This document shows, one piece after another, positions 26,781 to 34,445 of a DNA stretch of 64,000 nucleotides. The notes below the pieces were generated by a model. The model was given only the letters and a program-made list of their open reading frames with translations, was not told where the DNA came from and did not search any database. The position numbers were made by a program, and so were the translations under genes. Each line of letters starts with the position of its first letter. Within the stretch, counting starts at the first letter, position 1. Source of the stretch: GCA-2720975 sp964467985 (GTDB taxonomy: Bacteria; Planctomycetota; UBA1135; GCA-002686595); assembly GCA_964467985.1 (NCBI GenBank), contig CAYXTP010000001.1:62001-126000 (forward strand), written 5' to 3'.

Positions 26781-26814
26781 TGCCAATTTGGCGCCATAAA
26801 CTGCCATTGTGGCA
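26781..26814. promoter_or_regulatory. Tandem palindromic sites upstream of clpB
   Basis: TGCCAATTTGGCG (26781-26793) and TGCCATTGTGGCA (26802-26814) are two copies of TGCCA-n-T-n-TGGC, agreeing at 10 of 13 positions and exactly 21 bp apart, two helical turns. A further TGGCGCCA overlaps the first copy. The arrangement fits cooperative binding of a dimeric regulator controlling clpB. It does not match CIRCE or HspR boxes. Confidence 0.5.
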
Positions 26815-26892
26815 GCCACTAGTTTGACCTTGAGGCGCACGCTCGTGGGGCCCAATTGGACCCTCGAGCCGCGGGACAGGTCGCCAAGGAAG

Positions 26893-27831
26893 CTAGCGCG
26901 TCGCGCTGCTTTGGCCCACAACCCCGTCCACGTCCAAGCACTCATCGCGTACCTCACCGAGGACGCGCTGAATCTGCTCAAGGGACTCGGCCCGGAGCGG
27001 ACCCAGAGGAGGTCTTACATCGGGGCTCGCGCCACCCCGCAGGGCGAGGGCGGCTTTGACTGGGCCCGGGTTGGACTCGATGAAAAGCACCTCGATTACG
27101 GGACGCAAGGTCTCGGCGAGTTCACGCGCGCGTTGCGCATTTCCATCGGGGCGAGACGCGGCGAGCCACTGGGAGACGAGCCCCGGCAAGACGTTGCCGG
27201 TCACTCCGATGGCACCCGCCGCTCCGGCTGCCATGTACTCACCGGCCATTGAGTCTTCACCGCAGAACACCGCTAGGTTCGGGTCTCCACACAGGGCGTG
27301 CATCTTGTCCCTTGAAGAGGTGGCTTCCTTGACGGCGACAATGTTTGTGTGGCGCGCGGCCAGGGCGTGCGCCTGCTCGGCGGACAGATCCACGCCCGTG
27401 CGCGACGGGACGTTGTAGAGCACGATGGGCAAGGTGACGGCATCCGCAACCGCGCCAAAGTGCAGATCCAATCCGGCGGGAGTGGGGCGGCTGTAGTACG
27501 GAGTGACTACAAGCAGGCCATCTACACCGCGCCCATCTACCGAGAGGCCACTCGCGTCGAGGGCCCGTTCGAGCGTCGTTCGAGTGGAGTTGGTTCCAAC
27601 GCCCGCCAAGACCGTCATGGATCCAGCGTGGGTCAGTACCGTCTCGATCACCTGAGCTCGTTCGGACCGTGTGAGGGTTGGTGTCTCGGCCGTCGTTCCA
27701 CAGGCGACAACCCCATCCGTGCCCGCCGCGGCTTGCGCCTGCACCCAACGCGCCAAGGTGAGCAGATCCACCTCAGCCCCGGCGAAGGGCGTCGGCAGGG
27801 CCACGAGGCTCCCTTGGAATGGGTGATTCAT
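26893..27831 (-). CDS. dapA: 4-hydroxy-tetrahydrodipicolinate synthase (DapA) or close aldolase
   Basis: The 312-residue protein is a class I TIM-barrel lyase. GTTAETPTLT (45-54) is the pyruvate-carboxylate and proton-relay Thr site, Tyr139 lies in VLYNVPSRTGVDL, and the Schiff-base Lys168 lies in IVAVKEATSS. GEDSMAGEYMAAGAAGAIG follows, as usual in DapA. It would condense pyruvate with aspartate semialdehyde in lysine and diaminopimelate synthesis. Sister enzymes (NanA, KDG aldolase) share the fold, but the GTTAE and YNVPSRTG motifs favour DapA. The ATG at 27831 begins the first strand. No other lysine genes adjoin it. Confidence 0.88.
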   Translation of the reverse strand: MNHPFQGSLVALPTPFAGAEVDLLTLARWVQAQAAAGTDGVVACGTTAETPTLTRSERAQVIETVLTHAGSMTVLAGVGTNSTRTTLERALDASGLSVDGRGVDGLLVVTPYYSRPTPAGLDLHFGAVADAVTLPIVLYNVPSRTGVDLSAEQAHALAARHTNIVAVKEATSSRDKMHALCGDPNLAVFCGEDSMAGEYMAAGAAGAIGVTGNVLPGLVSQWLAASRPDGNAQRARELAETLRPVIEVLFIESNPGPVKAALALRGGASPDVRPPLGPLRAESLEQIQRVLGEVRDECLDVDGVVGQSSATR

Positions 27832-27871
27832 CGGTTGGGGCGCGATTCCAGGCATCACGCTTGGGCACATC

Positions 27872-28018
27872 CTAGCAGCGAGTGGGGGGGATTCCACGCC
27901 CGATCGCGGCGTCGGTGGGGGGCCGGGTGTCGGCGGACGGCTCGTTCGCCTCCCATTCCCAGAGGCCGCCCTCCGGGAATCGGCGAGCCGTGATGCTCAC
28001 CTCAGCGAATGGGGTCAA
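27872..28018 (-). CDS. Possible small ORF upstream of dapA
   Basis: A 48-codon frame opens with TTG at 28018, or GTG at 28000 giving 42 codons. It encodes a polar peptide containing FAEVSITARRFPEGGLWEWE and ends 40 bp before dapA. Third codon positions are about 85% G/C, as in neighbouring genes, and a GAGG lies just before the GTG. It has no recognisable family, so it may be a real small protein or chance. Confidence 0.3.
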   Translation of the reverse strand: MTPFAEVSITARRFPEGGLWEWEANEPSADTRPPTDAAIGRGIPPTRC

Positions 28019-28088
28019 CCGACGATCGACTCAAACGCCGAATTCGTTTCTCTGACCGCGCGGGTTGTTGTCCCAGGCCTTGTGCTTG

Positions 28089-28244
28089 TCAGGCGCTCAA
28101 GAGCAAGGGTAGCCCGGTCCAGAGAATGACCATCAGGAAGATGGCGACCCCCGACCCAAAGACCCTCAACCCGATGGGCATCGAGTCTACCCACTGCCGC
28201 ATGGGGTTGCCCAACTCGCTATGAGCACACCCCGTCGAACTCAC
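28089..28244 (-). CDS. Small single-pass membrane protein coupled to the selenoprotein gene
   Basis: The GTG start at 28244 overlaps the TGA of the upstream gene (GTGA), and the frame runs 51 codons to TGA at 28089. The first half is polar (MSSTGCAHSELGNPMRQWVD); the second half is a strongly hydrophobic helix (VAIFLMVILWTGLPLLLSA) reaching the C-terminus, so it is a tail-anchored type protein. It belongs to no family I recognise. Tight coupling suggests it works with the exported U-x-x-C protein, for example as a membrane partner; this is inference. Third codon positions are G/C-rich. Confidence 0.72.
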   Translation of the reverse strand: MSSTGCAHSELGNPMRQWVDSMPIGLRVFGSGVAIFLMVILWTGLPLLLSA

Positions 28245-29737
28245 TCTCCGTCCCCGGTCTCTTCGACGACGTCCGGGGCTCGAACCACGACCTCAAAATC
28301 CTGCGCCAGGAACTGGCACTCGCCGTGTTCATCCTCGCAGACGAAGTAAAACGCGGTGCCGCGGATCGAGGCCGGCAGGGTTGGGGGGGGAGGTGGACCT
28401 TGGAGGTCGGGAGCCGGCGGTCGCACTTCAAATTCTGCCCCTAGCGCGGCTTCCGGGTCGGACGGAGAACTGGCCGTCAGCAACTGGCGTGGGGTGTCCC
28501 AGCCCTTGGGGACCTCGATCCAGATCTTGGCGGGGCCTGCCGCAGGCTCGAAATGGGCGCCCGCCGCCGGACGCAGGATCAGGTGAATGCGTGAACTCCC
28601 TATAGGCTCACGCACGCGTTTGGAGGTGACTCCCGTATGCAGGCACACGGCCGTCTCCAGGGTCACCAGCTTGCCGGGATCACGCTTGAGCGCAGCCGTT
28701 GGGTCCGGATGAGTGTCTTCTGCGCTGCGCAGGGGAATCTCCTTCGAGCCCGTCGCGACTTCGGCCCCGGACAGGGCCACGCTGATGGGGAAGGGCTGCT
28801 GACCGTGGGATCTAAGTGTTTGCTGGGCTTCTTCGACCCAGTCGTAGAAGGGGTAGGGCTTATCCAGACGCGGACCCCACTGCTGGATGCGACGTCGCCA
28901 GATGTACTGCGACGGGCGGCGCATGAGCGCGGTCATCCATGCGTCCAGTGCCCGCTGAAAGTCGCCCGGCTGGCGCGCCTCGCTGTCGTAGCGCATGCGC
29001 AAGGCCACGCCGTGTTGAAAGGCCAGCGCGGGGTCGGCGTCCGGAGCTCGGGCAGCCTGGTCCAACGTCTTGAGCACCTCTTCATAGGTCGCTGCGTCCA
29101 TGGGCGCCTCTCCATTCGTCCGGCTCCACAGCAAGCGACTCATAGCTACTTGCGCGCTGCTGATCTTCGTCTCCGGCCCAGCTCCTTCCGACGGAGGCGC
29201 GATGTGCGGATAGGGGCGACTTGCGGCGCGGCGAGTCTCGGCAGGTGCGCTGGACATCCAGTCCTGCTCAAACTGCTCCTCAAAGCGTCTTACGTCCAGG
29301 CGCCCAGGCCGAATGACCCCCGCTTCGTCAACGGCCAGGATCACGGGCACTGCAGAGGAGTTTGTCAGGTTGAACGGATCCCACAAAATAGGCCAGTCGA
29401 TGCCCTGCCACTGGGCGAACAAGCGGCAGCGATCCGGGTGTTGCTCCTGGGTGATCCCAATTACAACCAAGTCCCCGGATTCGCGCAGAGCGCGGGTTTT
29501 CTCGTGCCAGACCGGCACATGCCGTCGACAGCCAGCTCACCAGGAAGCGAACTGAATCAGCAGCACCTTCTTGCCCCGCAGTTCCGCCAGGTCGATGGAG
29601 CCCGTGCCGTCGATCGTCGGCAGGGTCAGGCTGGGCAGGGGCTCGCCCGCTTGTAGCAAACTGGCCGAGCGGTCTTGGTTGGCAGAGACGGAGCCCGTGA
29701 GCAGGCAACTAAGCAGGGCGGCTGGAAGCAAATTCAT
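28241..29737 (-). CDS. Probable selenoprotein: exported thioredoxin-like (TlpA/redoxin) protein with U-x-x-C active site
   Basis: The frame runs 498 codons with a single internal TGA (29537-29539, codon 67). A signal peptide (MNLLPAALLSCLLTGSVSA) is followed by a redoxin domain with LLIQFASW, then the TGA, then AGCRRHVPVW. In this family the motif is W-C-x-x-C-R, so TGA replaces the first catalytic Cys (U67-A-G-C70). The fold continues in frame (LVVIGITQEQHPDRC, WPILWDPFN and AVPVILAVDEAGVIRPG) and then a long helical and beta-rich C-terminal region ending in FVCEDEHGECQFLAQDF. A hairpin with a GGUCU loop lies 23 nt after the TGA, as in bacterial SECIS elements. The alternative is a nonsense-broken pseudogene. 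Confidence 0.82.
29504..29518 (-). promoter_or_regulatory. Bacterial SECIS-like hairpin downstream of the in-frame UGA
   Basis: On the minus strand GTGCC-GGTCT-GGCAC forms a 5-bp stem (6 with a flanking T-G pair) and a 5-nt GGUCU loop. The loop begins 23 nt after the UGA, within the 16-37 nt window for bacterial SECIS elements, and begins with G as SelB sites require. The E. coli fdhF element also presents a GGUCU loop. The hairpin lies in coding sequence, as bacterial SECIS must. Confidence 0.75.
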
Positions 29738-29789
29738 GCCTCAAGATCACCGATGGGTCAGCACAAGACAAGTGACTTACTTGCGGCTT

Positions 29790-30518
29790 TCAATCACTGC
29801 GGCTCGGTGCACCCATGAGACGCAACATTGAGGCAATGGACTCCTCAACGCCGCAGGTCACAGCCCGGGCCACGAGGGCGAAGCCGATGTTCAACTCCTC
29901 AACCCCGGGCAAGGCCGCCACAGCTGAGACGTTGTCGTGATCGAGTCCGTGCCCGGCATTCACACGCAGTCCGATTGAAATGGCGTGTTCCGTTGCACCT
30001 AGCAGTCGATCGAGCTCGGCCTCCTGTTCACCCCCCGGGGCGTTGGCATAGGGGCCCGTGTGCAATTCCACGAACGCTGCTCCAACCTCGCGCGCCGCAT
30101 CGAGTTGTTCGAGGTCGGGATCGACAAAAAGGCTCACCAAGCCGCCGCGTTCGGTGAGCGCCGGGACGGCTTCCAGCAGTCGCGAACGTTCGCCGACCAC
30201 GTCCAGACCGCCTTCGGTTGTGACTTCCGATCGGTTCTCCGGCACCAGGCAAAAGGCTCCTGCACCGCTGTCGAGAGCGATGCCCACCATCTCAGAATCC
30301 AGACTGCATTCGAGGTTGACCAGGGCATCGGTCGCCTGCAACAAGCGCGTCACATCCGCATCCTGAATGTGGCGGCGATCCTTGCGCAGGTGAAGTGTCA
30401 GTCCGTGGGCTCCTGCCTTCAGGCAATCAAGTCCCCAGGCGACGGGATCGGGAACGGCCTCGCGCCTGGCCTGGCGCAGGGTGGCAATGTGGTCGATGTT
30501 GACGTGCAGACGGGGCAT
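29790..30518 (-). CDS. pdxJ: Pyridoxine 5'-phosphate synthase
   Basis: The 242-residue protein has all PdxJ landmarks: LHVNIDHIATLRQARR at the start, GLTLHLRKDRRHIQDADV, NLECSLDSEMVGIAL, CLVPENRSEVTTEGGLDV, VSLFVDPDLEQLDAA, VELHTGPYAN and GLRVNAGHGLDHDN. It joins 1-deoxyxylulose 5-phosphate to 3-amino-2-oxopropyl phosphate to form pyridoxine 5'-phosphate. The ATG at 30518 matches the family start. It is 52 bp upstream of the selenoprotein gene on the same strand and divergent from rsmD. Confidence 0.97.
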   Translation of the reverse strand: MPRLHVNIDHIATLRQARREAVPDPVAWGLDCLKAGAHGLTLHLRKDRRHIQDADVTRLLQATDALVNLECSLDSEMVGIALDSGAGAFCLVPENRSEVTTEGGLDVVGERSRLLEAVPALTERGGLVSLFVDPDLEQLDAAREVGAAFVELHTGPYANAPGGEQEAELDRLLGATEHAISIGLRVNAGHGLDHDNVSAVAALPGVEELNIGFALVARAVTCGVEESIASMLRLMGAPSRSD

Positions 30519-30600
30519 GGGGATCGACGGGAGAGGAGCGAAGCCCGCCGGAGGACCATGGTACTCGACCGGGCCGGTTTGAGTCTTGGGCCAGGTGGCG

Positions 30601-30606
30601 TACGCT
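30601..30606 (+). promoter_or_regulatory. TACGCT -10-like element, 6 nt before rsmD start
   Basis: TACGCT, six bases, then ATG at 30613, without a Shine-Dalgarno. It fits the TACnnT-N6-9-ATG layout seen at six other genes. Confidence 0.35.
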
Positions 30607-30612
30607 TCACCC

Positions 30613-31230
30613 ATGCGCATCATCGCTGGCGAATTCCGGGGCCGCCGTCTAGTCGGCCCGCATGATCGGGATACAAGGCCCATGTTGGATCGCGTGCGTG
30701 AAGCCCTCTTTTCAACCCTCGCCGAGAAGGTCGAGGGGGCCCGGGTCTTGGACCTATTCGCCGGCACCGGGAGTCTGGGGCTGGAGGCCTTGAGCCGCGG
30801 AGCTCATCAGGCTCGCTTCGTGGAGCGGGATCGACGGGCCCTGGAGCGCTTGGCCGACAATGTGTCCACGCTGGACCTGCACGAGCGGGTGGCGACCACT
30901 CGCGGGGATGCACTGAGACCATCCAATTGGAGCTTGCGGGATGGGGAAGATGACGTGCGGCCCGACCTGGTATTCATGGATCCTCCCTATCCCTTGATCC
31001 GAACCCACAGAGGTCGCGCTGCGCTGTTGGCTGCGATCGGGGGGTTGTTGGGGGAGGCCGCAGCCGCCAACGCCACGCTCGTGCTGCACACACACCCCCG
31101 AGACCTGCGCGCATCTGAGCTGACGACTCTCTGCTGTGGGGACACACCTGAACCGCGCGTCTACGGCAATACGGCCCTTTGGTACCTGCGGGCCACGGGT
31201 CGAAGCGACACGGGAAACACACGGGAATAG
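30613..31230 (+). CDS. rsmD: 16S rRNA (guanine-966 N2) methyltransferase RsmD
   Basis: The 205-residue protein has the RsmD pattern. MRIIAGEFRGRRLVGP and RPMLDRVREALFSTL form the N-terminal RNA-binding part. VLDLFAGTGSLGLEALSRGA is the S-adenosylmethionine site, and FMDPPYPL is the catalytic D-P-P-Y motif for N6/N2 amino methylation. It modifies G966 in the 30S P-site region. The ATG at 30613 is the canonical family start; an in-frame extension upstream lacks support. Confidence 0.93.
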   Translation: MRIIAGEFRGRRLVGPHDRDTRPMLDRVREALFSTLAEKVEGARVLDLFAGTGSLGLEALSRGAHQARFVERDRRALERLADNVSTLDLHERVATTRGDALRPSNWSLRDGEDDVRPDLVFMDPPYPLIRTHRGRAALLAAIGGLLGEAAAANATLVLHTHPRDLRASELTTLCCGDTPEPRVYGNTALWYLRATGRSDTGNTRE

Positions 31231-31344
31231 GCGCAACGAGTGCGTTCTTGGCCCGGGCCACCGTTCGGGTCTGTGGTGGTCATCGATTAGCCGCTTTGCG
31301 AGGTGGTGAGACTTGCAGGCAGGCCCTATTCTCCCTGCGTTGTC

Positions 31345-32496
31345 ATGAAGCGCTGGACCATTCGCCTGCTCGTTCTCGCCCTGCTGATTGCAGGGTGGTT
31401 CGCCGCCAAGGGCACCGTGTTGAAACCCAAACCGGTGACGGTGGAGGTACACGAGGTTTCGCGCGGGGTGGTCGAGTCCACGGTGACCAACACCCGCGCG
31501 GGCACAATCACCGCCAGGCGCAGGGCCCACGTCTCGGCCGAAATCGGCGGACTTGTCATCGAGCTGCCCTTTGCCGAGGGAGACCGCGTCGAGCGGGGAG
31601 ACTTGCTTCTCCGCCTTGACGGGAGCATCCAGGAAGCTCAATTGGAGCTCACCCGGCGGCAGGTCGGCGTGGCACTGGCCCGACAGGCCGAGACACAGCT
31701 GGTGGCCCAGCGCGCCGAGCGTGAGCTACAGCGCAATGCCCGCTTGTTTGAGCAGAACCTCATCTCAGACGACGTGCTCGACCAGTTGACCAGTCAGCGC
31801 GACAGAGCCCTGCTCGGGGTGGCCACCAGCGAAGCCATGGTGGTTGAGGCGCGCGCCCAAGAGAGCCTCATGGAGACCCGCATTCTGCAGGGTGAACTGC
31901 ACGCGCCCTTTGCCGGGATTTTGGCACAACTGAAGGTGGAGGTTGGGGAGTTTGTCACGCCCTCGCCGCCCGGGATCCCAATTCCGTCGGTCATCGACTT
32001 GATCGATCCGACTTCGATCTACATCCGGGCGCCAATGGATGAGGTGGACAGTGCCGTGATTCAGGTAGGAATGCCTGTGCGCGTCACCATCGATCCGTTT
32101 GAGGGCCGCGAGTTCGAGGCGCAGGTCGTGCGCATTGCGCCCTACGTGCTCGATATGGAGAAGCAGAACCGCACCCTCGATATCGAGGTTGAACTCAAAG
32201 ACAAAGAGTTTGCGGGCCGTCTCTTGCCGGGCACTTCGGCAGACGTGGAGGTCATTCTCACGACCGCCGAAGACATTGTTCGCATTCCGACCTCCTGCCT
32301 CTTGGAAGGTGGGCGCGTGTTGCTCTTCGAACAGGGAGTCTTGGTGGAACGCAAGGTGGAGGTTGGGCTCCGCAATTGGAATTGGACCTCGATTGTCTCG
32401 GGTCTGGAGGTCGGCGAACACGTCGTCACGACTCTCGGGTCTTCTGGCATTGCAGACGGTGCCCTGGCACAACTGGCCGAGCAGGCCGGCGAGTAG
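31345..32496 (+). CDS. Periplasmic adaptor subunit of MacAB/HlyD-type exporter
   Basis: The 383-residue protein has one N-terminal membrane anchor (MKRWTIRLLVLALLIAGWFA) and the membrane-fusion-protein layout. The lipoyl half-motif is TARRRAHVSAEIGGLVIELP, then a coiled-coil hairpin (about 95-165), the second lipoyl half with GELHAPFAGILAQL, and a beta-barrel with PTSIYIRAPMDEVDSAVI. It links an inner-membrane ABC exporter to an outer channel; no TolC-like gene is in the window. The ABC ATPase gene starts 9 bp after its stop. A TATTCT box lies 12 nt before the ATG. Confidence 0.9.
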   Translation: MKRWTIRLLVLALLIAGWFAAKGTVLKPKPVTVEVHEVSRGVVESTVTNTRAGTITARRRAHVSAEIGGLVIELPFAEGDRVERGDLLLRLDGSIQEAQLELTRRQVGVALARQAETQLVAQRAERELQRNARLFEQNLISDDVLDQLTSQRDRALLGVATSEAMVVEARAQESLMETRILQGELHAPFAGILAQLKVEVGEFVTPSPPGIPIPSVIDLIDPTSIYIRAPMDEVDSAVIQVGMPVRVTIDPFEGREFEAQVVRIAPYVLDMEKQNRTLDIEVELKDKEFAGRLLPGTSADVEVILTTAEDIVRIPTSCLLEGGRVLLFEQGVLVERKVEVGLRNWNWTSIVSGLEVGEHVVTTLGSSGIADGALAQLAEQAGE

Positions 32497-32505
32497 GTCA
32501 GAACC

Positions 32506-33237
32506 GTGATTGAGCTCGAGGGAATCTGGCGCACCTACCAGATGGGGGAGGAGGTCTTGCATGCCCTGGCCGGAGTAGACCTGACCGTCACAGAGGGGGA
32601 GCATGTGGCCATCATGGGTCCATCCGGCTCAGGCAAGTCGACCTTGCTGAATGTGATCGGTCTGCTCGATCGCGCCACCAAGGGGCGCTATCACTTCGAT
32701 GGGCGCGATGTCACCGACTTGACTGACGACGAACTCTCAGCGGTGCGCCAGCAGAGCATTGGGTTCGTCTTCCAGTCCTATCATCTCGTTGCGCGACTGG
32801 ACGCAGTGGAAAACGTGGCTCTGCCCATGGTCTTCGCTGGTGTGCCCCGACGCGAGCGGCTGAAGCGGGCAGAGGCAGCACTGGATGCGGTGGGCCTTGG
32901 ACCGCGCAAGCATCATCGACCCGCGGAAATGTCCGGTGGCCAGCGACAGCGCGTGGCTATCGCGCGCGCAACCGTCATGGGACCCGGAGTCCTGCTGGCT
33001 GATGAACCCACCGGCAATCTGGACTCCGCATCCGGGTCACAAGTGCTCGACCTTCTCGGGAACATGAATCGGGAGGGTCTGACTCTTGTCGTCGTGACCC
33101 ACGATCCGGCCGTGGCGCGCCGGGCGGAACGGGTCGTCGTGCTCGGGGATGGCTGCATCGCGCGCGAGTGGCAGGGTTCGGACGTAGTCAGCCTCGAACA
33201 GTTGTTCGGTTCTCAAGCGGAGCAGTCGTCCCCGTGA
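32506..33237 (+). CDS. ABC transporter ATP-binding protein (MacB/LolD type)
   Basis: The 243-residue ATPase has Walker A GPSGSGKST (38-46), a Q-loop in VFQSYHLVARL, the signature MSGGQRQRVAIARA, Walker B GVLLADEPTGNLDSASG and a switch His in VVVTHDPAVA. The sequence is closest to the MacB/LolD/FtsE group, which pairs with permeases carrying a large periplasmic domain, as in the next two genes. The GTG start follows the adaptor gene by 9 bp. Confidence 0.95.
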   Translation: MIELEGIWRTYQMGEEVLHALAGVDLTVTEGEHVAIMGPSGSGKSTLLNVIGLLDRATKGRYHFDGRDVTDLTDDELSAVRQQSIGFVFQSYHLVARLDAVENVALPMVFAGVPRRERLKRAEAALDAVGLGPRKHHRPAEMSGGQRQRVAIARATVMGPGVLLADEPTGNLDSASGSQVLDLLGNMNREGLTLVVVTHDPAVARRAERVVVLGDGCIAREWQGSDVVSLEQLFGSQAEQSSP

Positions 33238-34433
33238 GCTCCCTGGACCAACTGCGCTTCGCCCTCCACGCTCTGAGCTTTCACCGGCTGCGCACTGGTC
33301 TGTGTCTTCTTGGCATCGCCATCGGAGTCTCAGCCGTCGCCCTGTTGACGTCCCTAGGTGAAGGCGCCCGGCGCTACGTGAATACTCAGTTCAAGTCCCT
33401 CGGTACCAACCTGGTCATCGTCGTGCCGGGCCGATCCGAGACCGCCGGCACGATCCCCGGCGTGGGGGGTGCCCCCAACGACCTGACCCTGGCCGACGCT
33501 CGCGCCCTTGAACGCGAGGTCCATCAAGCGCGGCTGGTCGTGCCGATCTCCATGGGTAGCGAGACCGTCGCCAATCGTGAACGCCACAAGCAGGTCTTGG
33601 TGCTCGGCGGAACCGATGGGTTCATTCCCGCTCGCGAGTTGGACTTGGAGAGGGGCGAGAACCTGCCAGAGATGGAGTGGAACCGCTCTAGCTCAGTCAT
33701 CGTCCTAGGCGCAGAACTCGCGGCAGAGCTCTTCCCTGGCGAGAATCCCCTTGGGCAAAAAGTGAGGGTGGGAGATCGCCGTCTGCGCGTGATAGGCGTG
33801 ATGGCAGATCACGGACAGCAAGTGGGCCTCGATATCGGATTGATGGGTCTCGTGCCTGTTGCCACGGCCATGTCCATGTACGACGAGCCCGGTCTCTTTC
33901 GCATCATCATTCCGATTCGGGCACACGCGGACATGCAAAGCGCCATGGACAGGATTGAGCAGGTGTTGTTCGAACGCCACGGGGAGCTGGACTTCACTGT
34001 GATCACCCAGGACTCGGTTGCCGGTGCCCTCGGTTCCATCCTGGGCGCCTTGACCCTGGCTCTGGCCGGGATCGCGAGTATCTCATTGATCGTCGCCGGA
34101 ATCGGGATCATGAACGTCATGTTGGTCACGGTCTCGGAGCGCACACCTGAGGTGGGTTTGCTCCGCGCCTTGGGCGCCGAACGGCAGCAGGTGAAGCGGC
34201 TCTTCCTCTGGGAGGCCGCGCTGATTTCCACCGTCGGGGGAGCGCTCGGATTGTTGATCACCTGGGGCGCGACACGCGCTTTGGGAATCTACCTGCCTAA
34301 TTTTGACGCATCCCCCCCGGGTTGGGCTGTGGCTGCGGCCCTGACGGTGTCCATTGGCGTGGGGCTGATTTTTGGCGTGTTGCCGGCGAACAAGGCAACC
34401 CGTTTGGACCCCGTAGCGGCTCTCCGCCAGTAG
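33234..34433 (+). CDS. MacB-type ABC permease (first of two)
   Basis: The 399-residue protein has the FtsX/MacB topology. There is one N-terminal helix (RLRTGLCLLGIAIGVSAVALL), a large periplasmic domain (about 45-265), and three C-terminal helices with SLIVAGIGIMNVMLVTVSER followed by the coupling segment TPEVGLLRALGAERQQVKRLF. The GTG start overlaps the ATPase stop by 4 bp (GTGA). The paralogous permease follows, so the exporter probably uses a heterodimeric permease. Confidence 0.93.
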   Translation: MSSLDQLRFALHALSFHRLRTGLCLLGIAIGVSAVALLTSLGEGARRYVNTQFKSLGTNLVIVVPGRSETAGTIPGVGGAPNDLTLADARALEREVHQARLVVPISMGSETVANRERHKQVLVLGGTDGFIPARELDLERGENLPEMEWNRSSSVIVLGAELAAELFPGENPLGQKVRVGDRRLRVIGVMADHGQQVGLDIGLMGLVPVATAMSMYDEPGLFRIIIPIRAHADMQSAMDRIEQVLFERHGELDFTVITQDSVAGALGSILGALTLALAGIASISLIVAGIGIMNVMLVTVSERTPEVGLLRALGAERQQVKRLFLWEAALISTVGGALGLLITWGATRALGIYLPNFDASPPGWAVAAALTVSIGVGLIFGVLPANKATRLDPVAALRQ

Positions 34434-34445
34434 GTGCGAACGACC

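Noticed and set aside
26671..26892. CIRCE, HspR or sigma-54 site upstream of clpB
   Set aside because: None of the consensus sequences is present; the -24/-12 spacing near TTGGCA does not hold. Only the TGCCAnTnTGGC palindromes stand out.
29510..29526. Alternative hairpin GACGGC-ATGT-GCCGGTC after the UGA as the SECIS
   Set aside because: Its loop begins with A-U rather than G and it needs a bulge; the GTGCC-GGTCT-GGCAC hairpin fits better. The two are mutually exclusive.
29501..29539. Interrupted redoxin gene read as two separate proteins or a pseudogene
   Set aside because: The downstream frame would start mid-domain without a signal or ribosome site, both halves are intact and in the same frame, and the hairpin matches SECIS rules. 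Sec insertion is the better explanation, though it is not proven.
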